Positions 42,984 to 58,912 are shown, counted from the stretch's first letter. The stretch: DNA of 64,000 bases from Ecdyonurus torrentis (GCA_949318235.1 OX439132.1:25725794-25789793); one strand, 5' to 3'. Made by a program: numbers and translations. The notes: generated from the letters alone by a model not told the origin.

Positions 42984-44339
42984 GAATTGATGATATATAA
43001 TTAACTCAACATTTATCCTCAAGGCATTTTCAAAACACGGAAATTAAGCTAAAAAAAATCTTTGTAATTAACATAATTTATCACATTTCATATCTAAATT
43101 CATTGTTTTTGTTTTTTTATTTTACTACTATTACAATATTTTTCTTTCATTTGTTTTACAAAACGGCTACTAATTAATATATTTTTTAAAGATACTGTAT
43201 TTCCCATATAACTATGTAAAAAAGCAAGCAATTATAAAGGAGCACAACTTGTTATTTTGATTGTAAAAAAATGTAAGTTTTAAATAAATATTTTTAGAAT
43301 AACAAAAATATGGTTTGTTTGTTTGCATTTTTTTTTTATTTATTTTTTATTATTTTAATACATTAATATTATATAAGTCATTAAACTCAAAGTAAGTGCG
43401 ATCTAAAGTTCATGTTACTATACCATTTAAATATAAAATTACTATTTTTAATATTATATACATACAAAATAAAATTTCAGATACAGAGCCAAAGTTTAAA
43501 AATGGTTATAGAACACGCAAAAAAATAAAAATTACCATAATAACACTTATAGATAAGTAAAGTTATAAACTCAACTTGTTATTTACAAATGCTATAGAGA
43601 AAATAAAGAAATAAATAAAGTAATTTTCTTATTAAACAATTTTATAAATAATTATTATAACTTATAAAAGCCTTGGATAAAAGTGCAGACAAATATATTT
43701 TAATAATTGGACAACGAGGTTAGAGTATTTTATTGTAAGCTCACATTAATACTTGAAAACCCTTATCTTTGATTTAAAATATTTTAATTTTATATATTCG
43801 AATGTAGTATAAATAAAGGAGATAAAACTGCATTATAAAGTTTACTTTGTAATAAAACTCATGAGGTCTTTTTTTTTTTTTTTAACTGCAACATAGAACA
43901 ATAGAACAATGGAAACAATAGAATAAAACGTACGTGGTTTTTTGTTGTTTGTCATCATGCAGTATATCAAATAAATTCTATACAGTTGATTAGATAATAA
44001 ATTAATAACAATGGAAATTTCTTTACAAAAAAATAATACTGTTTATAAATAATAACACATAGCTTTTATTAAAGACTACAAAAGGTAGTATTATACACTC
44101 ATACATGTGGATTTCTTACGCTGAAAAAAAAATCTATAGCAAGTTTTATTTCTTTCAGCGTTAATTCTTAAACAATACTTCTTTCTAAAACAAAAAATTA
44201 ACCCATTTAAATTTGTTACTCTTAAGGTGAAAATCACAGGTGTATAGTCATGCAAACGCGTGATAAAATTAATCAAATACAACAATATCTGAAACCTATA
44301 TATTACTGTAATTAAAACTAATATGCTATACCTTAATTC

Positions 44340-44341
<2 letters not shown>

Positions 44342-44370
<29 letters not shown>
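44342..44370. repeat. Poly-T tract, 29 nt
   Basis: Uninterrupted thymine run. Confidence 0.95.
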
Positions 44371-44374
<4 letters not shown>

Positions 44375-44748
44375 ATACAGTATTAAAATATTAATATTTT
44401 ATCATGCTCCATTAAAAGCTCTATATAATTTTGTTTTGCGTAATCTAGTGTCAGTGTATAAAAAAATATACAATATAATAAACGATTAGAAAGGTTTGTG
44501 ACATGTATATTATATTGATATTATACTGAAAAATTATGTGTTATATATTTTGCTTAACGAGAATATTGCGTGGGTTTTTGTTTTAATACAAGGAGTAAGA
44601 GAAGGGGAAGGGGTAATTTTCAGTTTTGATCTCACGTTCAAATAAACAATATTTTGTTATTTAGCTCGAGGTAGCTTCGTGGGAAACATTACATGTTGAC
44701 AATGTCAAAAAATTACCCTACAGAAAAACAATATTTTATATCGTAAAC

Positions 44749-44753
<5 letters not shown>

Positions 44754-44791
<38 letters not shown>
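44754..44791. repeat. (TC)n microsatellite
   Basis: About 18 TC units. Confidence 0.95.
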
Positions 44792-44793
<2 letters not shown>

Positions 44794-44881
44794 ACTATTT
44801 ATAAACATATTTAATATATTTTAAATATAGAATTTATTTGATATGTAAATAAAGTAAAATAAAACTCAAAGTGAAAAGAAA

Positions 44882-44955
44882 GACTCCACCAGGTTTTGAA
44901 CCCTAGACCTTTGGGTATCATGCGCTCCATTGCTCTATCATTAAGCCATGAAAGC
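44882..44955 (-). tRNA. tRNA-like sequence, probably a pseudogene or SINE head
   Basis: On the minus strand this 74-nt segment has an A-box-like TGGCTTAATGATAGAGCA after a 7-nt acceptor-like strand (GCTTTCA). It also has a B-box-like GGGTTCAAAACC in a plausible T-arm (CTAGG/CCTGG) and a closing TGGAGTC that pairs with the 5' strand at most positions. The anticodon arm is degenerate: CAT occurs in the loop region but the five-pair stem does not form, and the T-loop is one base long. This fits a decayed tRNA or the tRNA-derived head of a SINE rather than a working gene. Confidence 0.45.
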
Positions 44956-45111
44956 TGTCTTATCACTACCTGATCTAATTACCATGCATTTATTCACAGA
45001 AACCGGTTGTCACTTAATTTGACTCGAATTTCAAAGTCTTGTAGAGCATTTTCTTAAGGGGGAAAAAAATTTAAATACGAAATTATAGTTGGGTTGTAAT
45101 TAGGTATCTAT

Positions 45112-45404
45112 CCTCTTCAGTCCCAGACCCTTTTAAACAATATTTCATTGTCGTAAATTTTAACCACGTTTTTGTGCGGCTCTCAGAATGACAAAAATAT
45201 GCCTCTTTTGTCGAAAAAAAAATTTTTTTTTGCTTTTTCTTACTTTCACGGACAAATAGCTCTAAAAAACGCGAAATTTTACTGTCTTTTTTCTGGCACA
45301 ATTTTCATATTTTTATCTCTATTTTTTCTATTTTTTTCGATGGTTTAAAGATTTTTTGTCACTTTTTTTGATGTACAACTCATTGTATATTGGGACTGAA
45401 GAGG
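45112..45404. mobile_element. 293-bp element with 14-bp terminal inverted repeats
   Basis: CCTCTTCAGTCCCA (45112-45125) is exactly inverted at 45391-45404, and weaker complementarity continues inward (CAATATTTCATTG against CAATGAGTTG). The size, short perfect termini and lack of coding capacity suit a MITE. Flanks (CTAT and CTTT) show no clear target duplication, so the superfamily is undetermined. The minus frame 45083-45301 spans the end of the element and is not a gene. Confidence 0.65.
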
Positions 45405-45598
45405 CTTTACATGAGTTTAATATAGCGGCTATAAGAAAAAATTATAAGTATATCAAGAAGTAAAAAAACTTTTAAAATAGGATTAATCATTGCAACATCA
45501 AAGATATAATATTATGCTAATTTCAAGAGTTGGTAAGAAATTTTTGAGTTTCAATTTTCAAAAAGAAAAAAATAAAGATTATCTCTTGAAATAACTTC

Positions 45599-45600
45599 TT

Positions 45601-45632
<32 letters not shown>

Positions 45633-45633
45633 T
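45599..45633. repeat. Poly-T tract with one C, 35 nt
   Basis: Thymine run interrupted by a single C near 45613. Confidence 0.9.
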
Positions 45634-45789
45634 AATAGAAAAATTATAATAACAAAATTGGATCTTTTTAGGTTGTGAAAATAAATAAAATTCCGAGAAT
45701 CAAATTTTAAATTCAATCTTCAAAACAAAAACAAAAAAAAATCTTTTCCACACTCCTCTTTTACTTGAAGCTAAACTTCTACAACTTTT

Positions 45790-46022
45790 TCAGCAAAATT
45801 GAGAGAGAGATTTGCGTGACTATTCATGTTTCTGACGTTCAATTTCAGAAACATGCAAAAATTAGACAAAAATGTTGTGAGGGTTGCATAAATTGAAATT
45901 TTCTGATCACTGCTTCGGAGCTACAGTTAGGTTATGAGATAAACTAAAGTTATTTATGTAAGTCCCATCAAGTGTTTTGTGATATAAATGCTTATGTTTT
46001 CTTTCTGGTCTATTTCTTTAAA
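45790..46022 (-). mobile_element. TTAA MITE family, copy D (truncated)
   Basis: Minus orientation. Only the half between the central palindrome and the TTAAAG terminus remains. It contains TTGCGTGACTATTCATG, CATGTTTCTGACG, GGGTTGCATAAATTG, TTTTCTGATCACTGCT, CCATCAAGTGTTTTGTG and TGGTCTATTTCTTTAA at the outer end. The central octamer is disrupted by an insertion of about 8 bp (TGACG-TTCAATTT-CAG). Confidence 0.85.

Positions 46023-49029
<3,007 letters not shown>

Positions 49030-49109
<80 letters not shown>
49030..49109. repeat. (GA)n microsatellite
   Basis: About 40 GA units. Confidence 0.97.
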
Positions 49110-49112
<3 letters not shown>

Positions 49113-49252
49113 AGGTATATGGTATAAGCAGACAGACTTTGTTTAAAAATTCAGAATTTTTTTAGCAAGCAAAAAAAAAAAAAAAAAAAAATTCAGACTC
49201 TCTTGATCCATACTTTTATCTTATATATTTTCCCTTTTTATCCTATTTCAAA

Positions 49253-49340
<88 letters not shown>
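49253..49340. repeat. Compound (GT)n(TA)n microsatellite
   Basis: A few GT units lead into about 35 TA units, the same order as at 3831-3907. Confidence 0.95.
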
Positions 49341-49343
<3 letters not shown>

Positions 49344-49558
49344 GATTATGTTAAAAGAATTTACATTTTGTCACTTAAAATTGAAACTATAATATCAAAG
49401 AATGTAAAATTTTGCAAGATATTTCACACAGAAACACTAAAGAAAAAACGTGAAGGATTATTTCATGGAAATACTTGCTCATTAATTTTCAAACTGTTAT
49501 CTTTAAAGCAAGAGCCTTGATATAATCGATATTAAAATTGAAGCATTCAATAAGAAAC

Positions 49559-49880
49559 TTAAAGGAATAGACCAGAAGAAAACATAAGCATTTTTTTATA
49601 TTACAAAACACTTGATGGGACTTACATAAATAACTTTAGTTTGTCTCAAAAACCAACTAATCAAAAAAATTCGATTTATGAAACCCGTATATCATTTTTT
49701 TACTAATTTTTGCATATTTCTGACGTCAAAAACATGAATAGTCACACAAATTACATACTTTACAGTATTTTAACGTTGTCTCGTAGGGTTACATTAACAT
49801 TCTTGAAAAAATTGTCATCAGTTTTTCAGATCCCATTTCATGTTTATTCATAAAAAGCATATGTGGTCTATAGCTTTAAG
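49559..49880 (+). mobile_element. TTAA MITE family, copy E (full length)
   Basis: Both ends keep TTAA: CTTAAAGGAATAGACCAGAA on the left and GTGGTCTATAGCTTTAAG on the right. The internal order matches copy C, with TGACGTCA at 49721-49728. A short deletion near 49650 removes the GTAGCCCC.GTA.CAGTG block. Confidence 0.9.
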
Positions 49881-50597
49881 TTCCTATAATGTATAGAATT
49901 ATAACTGATCAACAAACAATAAGTCACTATCGTTGCTAAAATAGAATCGAAATATAGCATGCAAATATACTTAAAATATATTCATCGTATATATTTTCTA
50001 ATATCTTAGATATTATTATTTATTTTAGTGTTTTAAAATATTATTATTATGCTTAATATTTTGCCAACTCAAGATTTTTTCCTTCACTTTAAAAACTTTT
50101 CATGTGGCTAAAAATAAAAGTTTGATACCAAGATGAACCATACACTGTATACACCCAAATTGAACATGATGCTTATTATACAGTGTCAATCACTGTCATT
50201 CCAATGACTATCCACGTTCCATGACATTTATGAGAGTTCTAAAATACTGAAATTCAAGTATTCACTCAAGCTTTTATATTATCAAACACTGAGATATAAC
50301 ATTTTAGTCTCGTCTTATAGAAGTTCCAAGTACAGTACGTCCTTAAGGTTAGCATGTACATATATTGTACTGTCATAGAGAAAGTAAAAAATTGACATCA
50401 ACGTTTCTGTACGTTCAATATAAAATTAAACCTATTTCTAAATTATTCTTTAATTCTTGTCTAAAAAGATAAAAGTTTTTAAGTGAAAATGTCACTAGCA
50501 TAATAATGCATGAAAAAAACCAAATGTATTTTGTGAAGTTGTCATTGTAGAGCTCAATACTACATGAAAAATTTATGAAGGTTCAAGCTGCTGAGCC

Positions 50598-50619
50598 TTT
50601 TTTTTTTTTTTTTTTTTTT
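50598..50619. repeat. Poly-T tract, 22 nt
   Basis: Uninterrupted thymine run. Confidence 0.9.
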
Positions 50620-51215
50620 CCCTTAAGAAATACTTGCAAGTATGTCAGAGTACAAGAAAAAGTGTTGTATGTATATTCTTGTGGGTAGTGAAATTGTTCT
50701 CTTTATATATTATATAAACTTACAAAGTTACATTAAATATAAACAAACACAAATATAAATATATGCACACGGTACACACCCAAAAACTCTGTTAGATTAA
50801 AAATGTGTTTTTTTTTTATGAAAAGGTATTTTCATCAGGTAGTTTATTTAAAATATTTTTAATCTTTATACAAAAGTATTATTTAACTGTTGTGTTTTCA
50901 TTTCAATTATATTTAAAATGATTAACGTAAAAATATAATTTATATATAACATTATGACATTATTAAAGTTTATAAAATAAATGTATTATAAATATATATT
51001 TTTATAATACTGACGCCTACATAATATATTTTTTACTCTTTTTGAAACATGAAAGTCGATACCCACCACAACAAAATGGTTTTTATAAACAAAAATAATA
51101 AGACAGAATTTTTTTTCATGTATATACTACATTTGTAAGTTTTTACATAGCTTTACAACATCAACACTAAAACTTTGAAACTTTACGTTTATAATCCTAC
51201 TTACATGCATCTTAT

Positions 51216-51216
<1 letters not shown>

Positions 51217-51246
<30 letters not shown>
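51217..51246. repeat. Poly-T tract, 30 nt
   Basis: Uninterrupted thymine run. Confidence 0.95.
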
Positions 51247-51249
<3 letters not shown>

Positions 51250-51791
51250 TTATAGTTTAAATAATACATTACCCATTACAAAGATAGTCATGTTTTTTCC
51301 CTCTCATTTCATCTTACCTAGAACAAAAGAAAAATACATTATATTAATTTTTTATCATTTTTAAATTACATTTTTACATGCAGCTTATTAGAATTCATAA
51401 TGAGTATTTACTGGTAGAAGTTTTTTCTTATTGTTTTTTTCTTCAATTTAATAGCAATAATTAGTGTGAGCATATATAACATGGTTATAAAACATATTAT
51501 ATTATTCAAAGAAATTGAATAATATATGACGTATGAATTTGTTGGGAACAAATTAAAAAATGAATTTTCTTTCAACAAAATTTAAGACTTTTTTCCCCTC
51601 TTACTTTTGGTGACGAGTGATGACGAATAACCAATGAAGATATTCAACAAATGAAATACACAGTTTCTAAAATATGAATGTAAATTTTATAACATAAATG
51701 ATATCTGAAAAATAGGTGTGTTTTTTTTAGTGTTTTTGTTTGTGTGTGTGTGTGTTTGTACTTTAGCTTTTGAAACCATTTAATTTCAAAA

Positions 51792-51794
<3 letters not shown>

Positions 51795-51823
<29 letters not shown>
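51795..51823. repeat. Poly-A tract, 29 nt
   Basis: Uninterrupted adenine run. Confidence 0.95.
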
Positions 51824-51825
<2 letters not shown>

Positions 51826-52086
51826 CTTTTTAAAATGTCAAAGCAACTGCTTAAAAAAATAAAAATAAAAACAGTGTTGTTGTTATAACATTGATTTATA
51901 ATATTTTATATATAAAATCACTTTCAATTATTATTTACAATATTAACTAAAAAAAAAAAATGCTATTTTTTTCGCTGCTGATCACAAGCATATAAAGTCA
52001 CAGTATTTGTTTGTGTAATGTAGGCGAAATGGATTTTATAGTGAGAGACTAAATTAAAGTTACCATCAGTTCCTATAAAATATAAC

Positions 52087-52107
52087 TTTTTTTTTTTTTT
52101 TTTTTTT
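52087..52107. repeat. Poly-T tract, 21 nt
   Basis: Uninterrupted thymine run. Confidence 0.9.
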
Positions 52108-52783
52108 AATAGTCATTCAAAACATTTTCATTGGCATTTATTGATAGGATAGAGGACAAAAACATTAAACTTAATCAAACACAAATTTGAAAAACCAATT
52201 AATTCTTTTTACAGCTCAATATATATATATTTTTAATTAAATATAAAAAACTGTGTGTCTGTGATTGAAAAGTAACATATTTTAAATTAATAGACTTTGA
52301 ACATGACAAAGTGATTTATTTTTAAATAATTAAAAGTGTTGTATATAATATTAAAGATTATTAAAATATTTAATATTTTAGGATCTAGATTTAATCAAAA
52401 CAATATCAAATTTTTTTTAATATAATCCAAGCTTAATTTTTTGTAATATTTTTGTTACGTGAAGGTGTGTTTAAAATATGAAATAAATATAAAATTATCC
52501 AATTTACGGATAAATATTTAAAATAATCTTTTCAAATTGGTTTGAATGTAATATAAATTGATATACATACATTGTATATTGATGCTACATTTCCTTTGTT
52601 TATTTTTGTATAAAGAAATTCATCTTTTTCGTACATAAGGAACCCATAACGAACAATATACAACCAGTAAAACAAAAACAACAAAAACTATACCCATTTT
52701 TGTAAGCCGCAAATTAGACTCACAAAACACTGTGTATGAAATGAACATAAGAATTACACTTTTCATTAAACATAAAAGTAAAC

Positions 52784-52795
52784 AGAGAGAGAGAA

Positions 52796-52873
<78 letters not shown>
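52784..52873. repeat. (GA)n microsatellite with GAAAGA variants
   Basis: About 44 GA units, two GAAAGA interruptions near the left edge. Confidence 0.97.
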
Positions 52874-52877
<4 letters not shown>

Positions 52878-53213
52878 AGAAAAGAAAATAGAGAGATATA
52901 ATAAAAATTGTAATTCTGCGAATTATACCAACATATTATAATGTATGTAACATAAATACATATATAAGTACTCTATTGTATAGTACTTTCTAATAGCATG
53001 GAACTTTTAATAATGCTATTATTAATATTATTATATAACATATTTTGCATGAGTAATTGACGTATTCCTATTTAGTAATATATAATTAACAATTGAATGA
53101 TCCTACATCATAGGATGATAATATTGCATTATGTGTATGATAATACCATTGCAGTATTAATGATATTAGTGCATTAATGCAGCTTAGTTCTATATTATAT
53201 TCTGTAGCTAGAG

Positions 53214-54040
<827 letters not shown>

Positions 54041-54410
54041 TTAAAGCCATAGACCACATAAAACAACATGTGCCTTTTAAAGAATAAAACACGAAATGGG
54101 ATCTTCAAAACTGATGACAATTTTACCAGAATGTTAATGTAGCCCCTCGAGAAGCGTGAAAATACTGTACAGTATGCCATTTGCGTGACTATTCATGTTT
54201 CTGAAGTCAGAAACATGCAAAAATTAGTAAAAAAAATTTGCGCGGGTTGCATAAATCGAAATTTTCTGATCACTGCTACGAAAATAAAATCTTTTGAAAT
54301 TGAATTGAGCTACAGTTGGGTTTTGAGACAAACTAAAGTTATTTATGTAAGTCCCATCAATTGTTTTGTGGTATAAATGATTATGTTTTCTTCTAGGCTA
54401 TTCCTTTAAC
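54041..54410 (-). mobile_element. TTAA MITE family, copy F (full length, with insertion)
   Basis: Minus orientation, with TTAA at both ends: TTAAAGCCATAGACCACAT on the left and GGCTATTCCTTTAA on the right. It has an AT-rich insert of about 30 bp near 54280-54306 between GATCACTGCTACG and GCTACAGTTGGG. The central palindrome has one change (CATGTTTCTGAAGTCAGAAAC), so the octamer reads TGAAGTCA. Confidence 0.9.
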
Positions 54411-55192
54411 TACTATGCTGCAGAAACGTATAACTTTCAATTAAAAAAATTTAAACTAGAATTTGTCTTACTTTTTTATAATTAGTTAATATAATTCATG
54501 CCTTTTAAATTTGTTCAAAAGGAAAAAAATAATATGAAACTTTTAAGCCAAAGACACTATTTCTTTTTCTGAGCAAAAATAAGATAAATATAATGTAGCT
54601 TACTTATTAAGATGCTATTCTTAAATATTTAAATAATGATGAAGATATTAAAATCTTAATTAATATATATTTTATTATAAATGGGAAAAATGCCCAAAGA
54701 AATAAAAATAAAGAAGTTAAAGTATTACGTATATCAATTTGAATAAATGAAATAAAAACTTTTTTATTTAAGTTTTCATTCATAAGTAAATTATTTTCTT
54801 TTGTGATAGCAAGTTAAAATTTGTTTTATCAATCTGTTCAACAACGCTGTGTTCATAAAATGAATAGTTTTTATTTTCAATTCAACTATTCATTAAATAT
54901 AAAAATAGTAACATAGATGTAATTACCTAATTAAAGGAAGGAATTATTATGTGTATTTTAAAGTTAATCATGTGCTGTATATGTGTTTTCATTACAGTTA
55001 TTCGAATTATAAAACTTTATCTTTGGTAATGTATTTTAATAAAAACGTAGTCACTGAAGTTAAAGAATTTTTTTTTGTTACAAAGAGAGCATACCATAAT
55101 TGTAGTCTCTATGAGTGTCTCTTGCTACAGAAACAATGTGCCTCTATAAATGGAAACTCCATTGTATTATCATTCCGGTCTAAAGAAAACTA
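54411..55192. other. AT-rich DNA, no gene seen
   Basis: The 96-codon frame at 54951-55241 enters copy G and has no recognised domain. Confidence 0.5.
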
Positions 55193-55490
55193 TCTTAAAG
55201 CCATAGGCCACATAAAACAACATGTGCTTTTTAATGAATAAACACAAAATGGGATTTTCAAAACTGATGACAATTTTTACCAGAATGTTAATGTAGCCCC
55301 ACAAGAGAGCGTGAAAAAGCTGTAAAGTATGCAAATTGCGTGAATATTCATGTTTCTGACGTCAGAAACATGCAAAAACTAGTATGAAAATGTTGTGTGG
55401 GTTGCATAAATTGAATTTTCTGATCACTGCTACGGGGCTACTGTTGGGTTTTGAGACAAACTAATGCTATTTTTTTAATTCCCATCAAGT
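55193..55490 (-). mobile_element. TTAA MITE family, copy G (right end lost)
   Basis: Minus orientation, starting TTAAAGCCATAGGCCACAT. It carries the best central palindrome of the family, a perfect 24-bp inverted repeat at 55349-55372 with TGACGTCA (55357-55364) in the middle. Homology fades after CCCATCAAGTGT, so the outer 40 bp or so are missing. Confidence 0.9.
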
Positions 55491-55699
55491 GTAATTCCCA
55501 TAAAGATAATATAACATTTTATTTCTCATTTTTATGTTATAAATATTTCATCATATAAGATGTAAGAAACTTTATTGGCCTATAATAATGTATATTGTGT
55601 TTAAAAGCCTAAGCACAATGACGTGTAAACTCAAATAACCCTTACTTGAAGATACAATAATCAATGTAATTTGGATTTTTACATGAAAGTTATGTGAAT

Positions 55700-56003
55700 T
55701 TTAAGTGACCGTCCAGGCTTAACAACATGCCCTTTTAATTAATTAAACACAAAATGGGACATCCAAAAGCATATTTAATTTTTACTATTACTCAAATCTA
55801 GCCCCGTAAAAGAGCGCGAAAAAGTTGTAAAGTAGGCAAATTTTGAACATTTCTGACGTCACTTTCAATAGAAAAAGTTACACGGGTTGCATAAGCTGAA
55901 ATTTTGATTATACGTTTAGAGCGTTCTTGGACAAAATAATTGTATTTTTGAAAATGCTTTTTTAAAAAGGCATGTTGCATGGTCTGGACGGCTCCTTTAA
56001 GCG
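55700..56003 (-). mobile_element. TTAA MITE family, copy H (distinct subfamily)
   Basis: Shares AACACAAAATGGGA, CAACATGCC.TTTTAAT, GCGCGAAAAA.TTGTAAAGTA.GCAAATT-like, TTTCTGACGTCA (55854-55861) and GGGTTGCATAA with copies B to G, but the terminal inverted repeats are longer and different. TTAAGTGACCGTCCAGG at the left pairs with TTAAAGGAGCCGTCCAGAC at the right, and both continue into CAACATGCC(C/T)TTTT-AA. Both ends carry TTAA. The two ends of H look like copies of one another, as if one terminus had replaced the other. Confidence 0.8.
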
Positions 56004-57009
56004 TCAGTGTGAACAGGTCTTAAGAGTAATGAAAGTTATTATAAAAGTATAATGTTGATTTAAATTATTTACTTGCAAAATTAGAGATGTATTTAAAATG
56101 CATGATTTATAATTTTTGATAACACAATTATAACTTTACTACATTATACAATATAATTGAGTATAATATTATTCATGCAACAATATTTTTGAATATGTAT
56201 AGATATTATTTATTATTATAACAATAGTACCTAATTTTGTAAAATACGTACATCCATAAATATGCCAATCACGTATATAATAATATACAAAAACATGCAA
56301 CTTTTTATGAAAGTAAAACCAAAATATTATGTAACATAAACCATATTATGCTTATACTGTTTATATTACACTGAAAAAACATGCTGCATTGAATAATTAG
56401 AATTACTATACTCTAGAGCACAAATGTTGTAATTTTGTAATAACATAAGTAATGATGCTGTAGATCTTAACTATTATGCCATGTATAATCACTATACAAT
56501 ACAGCACAAATTATTTTGTTATATATATTAATATTACTGCATTGAGCAACCATAAGTTTTTATTATTGTTTTCTTGTATATAATACCTATATATCAAATA
56601 AATACTTTATTTATTGATTAACTATTTTACTTGCGGCCGGTGTCAGGTGTATGCTTTTGCATCGGAAACGTTCATGTAAACTAATTCATATACGTGATAT
56701 AATACATTGATACATTGAATTGCTAAACTATCACTGTTTTCTATTGAAAAATTGCAAACTTAAAGATAATTTATAATTAAAAAATGTATAAAAGATTAAA
56801 ATATTGTTATAATTGCTATGCTGAATATTTCAATAAGTACCTAAAAAAAAGAGAAAAAAATAGGAAAGAATTATAACAAATGATATTAATATTTTATGAA
56901 TAATATAATTTCTCATTTCTCTCTAATTATATATTTTAAGTATATTAAATATTACTTTTGAAAGATATTTATTGTGATTTTTATTTTCTAATTACGTGTA
57001 ATACATTTA
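56004..57009. other. AT-rich DNA, no gene seen
   Basis: No coding or structural signal was recognised. Confidence 0.6.
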
Positions 57010-57133
57010 GATGCAATGAAAAAATACTCTGACTATATTGCATATTGTTTAAATAAAAGTCAGAGGACCAATGTAAGTGAGTTTGTACCTTTTTTTTGGA
57101 CTCTAATAAAAATAATTTATTATTATTATTATA
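57010..57133 (+). mobile_element. Retroposon 3' end, copy 2 (TTA-tail family)
   Basis: Consists of ATACTCTGACTAT, a loop, AAAGTCAGAGGACCAATG, AAGTGAGTTTGTACC, a T-run, GGACTCTAATAAAAATAATT and (TTA)n. CTCTGACT and AGTCAGAG pair as an 8-bp stem. Matches 27096-27218 on the minus strand and, more weakly, 731-862. It has no coding part. Confidence 0.75.
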
Positions 57134-57897
57134 GAATTGATTACAAATTATTCTCTCTTTTCTTTAAGTACATAAAACAAATTCCTTAATGTAAACTCTT
57201 AAAAATTGACTTGTAGATATTGTAAATTTACTTCAAATGTAATTAGATATTATGCCCTTGTTCAAATATCATGTAATACGTACTTATACAGTTGTTGTAT
57301 ATAGGTTAGATATTGACAAACGTTAGTAAAATATTTACAAACAAATCTATCACCGTATATAACAAGCAAAGTAAATAGGCAAATAATGGTAACATAATAC
57401 AAATTCTTAACTACCCCCAAGGCGGTAGTAAGCATCCAAAGGCACCAGGTGTAATTTCACAACTACATAAAATATACTATTAAATAAACATTCTTGTAAA
57501 TTAACTTTTTCCATGTAATAAACTTTAAAATGACATGATTACCCTCGTTTTCAAACTTTTATATGCATTTGAGCTTACTTATCTAAGGTTTTTTGATAAA
57601 AAAAAACTAAATAATAGTAATAATAAAATAGAGGGAAAAACAGGATATAAAATAGCATTATAAATTGAGTATTAAATATCGTGATATAATCTATAGCTAT
57701 TTGGATAATATAGACTCTTGTATTCTATAATTGGATATTGTGGTGTCGAATAATTGTATTATGATAAAGTTCAAATAAATTGAAATAGACATTTCATACG
57801 TGACATTTTCTTGTTCATATAATATAGAGTTTTGAATTATTATTTGTTTTTACAGAAATTTACTGATATTATCTACTCTACAACATTAATAATACTA
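57134..57897. other. AT-rich DNA, no gene seen
   Basis: A short CTACCCCCAAGGCGG-containing patch at 57412-57460 is less AT-rich. Nothing else was recognised. Confidence 0.5.
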
Positions 57898-58205
57898 AGG
57901 GCCCCGAGTCAAGCGATAATTTTCAGTTCCAGGGACCCGTAGTTGCGTCCGTCCCCACCCAGGAGAGGTACCACGTCTGGGGGTGGACTTAAGACTAAGA
58001 TCTGAGAGTTCATTAACCTAGCTCGTGTTTACAGACGCAAGGCAGACGAGGTATTGGTTTGGTAGGACAAGAACTACTTCGCCTATAATTTCTCAATTAT
58101 TGGACATCAGGATCTATGGATCTCCCGGAGTAGTGTATACCCCCACGCCCAGGAGAGGAAATAATTCCCAAAAGGGGGCTACAAGACGTAAGTCTCAAAC
58201 AATAT
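57898..58205. repeat. GC-rich island with degenerate internal duplication
   Basis: About 300 bp of clearly less AT-rich sequence. Two halves share CCCCAC..CCAGGAGAGG (57953-57969 and 58140-58158), each preceded by a related CCCG.AGT.G.GT block and followed by G-rich sequence ending in AAGAC or AAGACG. In the first half CCCCACCCAG and CTGGGGGTGG can pair as a hairpin. The plus frame 58025-58213 and a minus frame give no recognisable protein. This may be a SINE, a fragment of a larger retroelement, or an old insertion of foreign DNA. I cannot name it. Confidence 0.5.
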
Positions 58206-58912
58206 CAAATTAGTCCGCAAGCTAAATAGCCACAAAGTTGGGTAGTGACAAAGGGGTATATGTACTTCTTGACCATTGGTAGGCAGATGCATACATCAAT
58301 GAATGTGATGTATAAAAAAAAAACTATAAAAAAATGTGCATCGAAAACATTTTTTGTGTATCACATACATATATTGCATTAATTTAAGGCCATGTGACGC
58401 ATGTGATATATATAAAAAATGTATTCCAAACTGTATACAGTTTACATAACCAAACTTTATGTAACCAAAATGTGCATACATGAACAAAAATAAATATACA
58501 TTTATTTTATTATTATTATTATTATTTATTATTATGCACAACTATAGACTGAAATGCATCACTAAAATTGCAATTTATTCATTCATTTCGGTAGCTATTG
58601 TTTCTCTGCAATAAAAAAAAAAGAAGTTTTACTGTCAAACTCAATTTTTATTCAGAATAATATTATTTTGCCTTACAATAAATATTACCAATAAAAAATT
58701 GTATTTATTTTATTTGGAACGTTTTAAAAGCTAAATGTTAAGTAAACTTAACAATTTAACATAACACCGACCTTCATATATGTAACTTTAAACATTTTAT
58801 TATTTTTATTATCATTATTATAAAATTATGTTTTAGACTTAACTCTTTTTATTTTTTATGAAGATATAAAACTCTTCCAAAATGAGGTTTTATGTCATAA
58901 AAATATGTTCAT

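Larger units (their letters stand above)
41155..44753. other. AT-rich DNA, no gene seen
   Basis: About 3.6 kb of anonymous sequence with microsatellite and homopolymer tracts. The minus frame 44091-44285 shows no motif. Confidence 0.55.
49881..52783. other. AT-rich DNA, no gene seen
   Basis: About 2.9 kb. The part 50110-50360 is slightly less AT-rich but has no supported frame. Contains poly-T tracts at 50598, 51217 and 52087 and a poly-A at 51795. Confidence 0.55.

Noticed and set aside
54951..55241. 96-codon frame with mixed composition
   Set aside because: Its end runs into MITE copy G and no motif or splice signal supports the rest.
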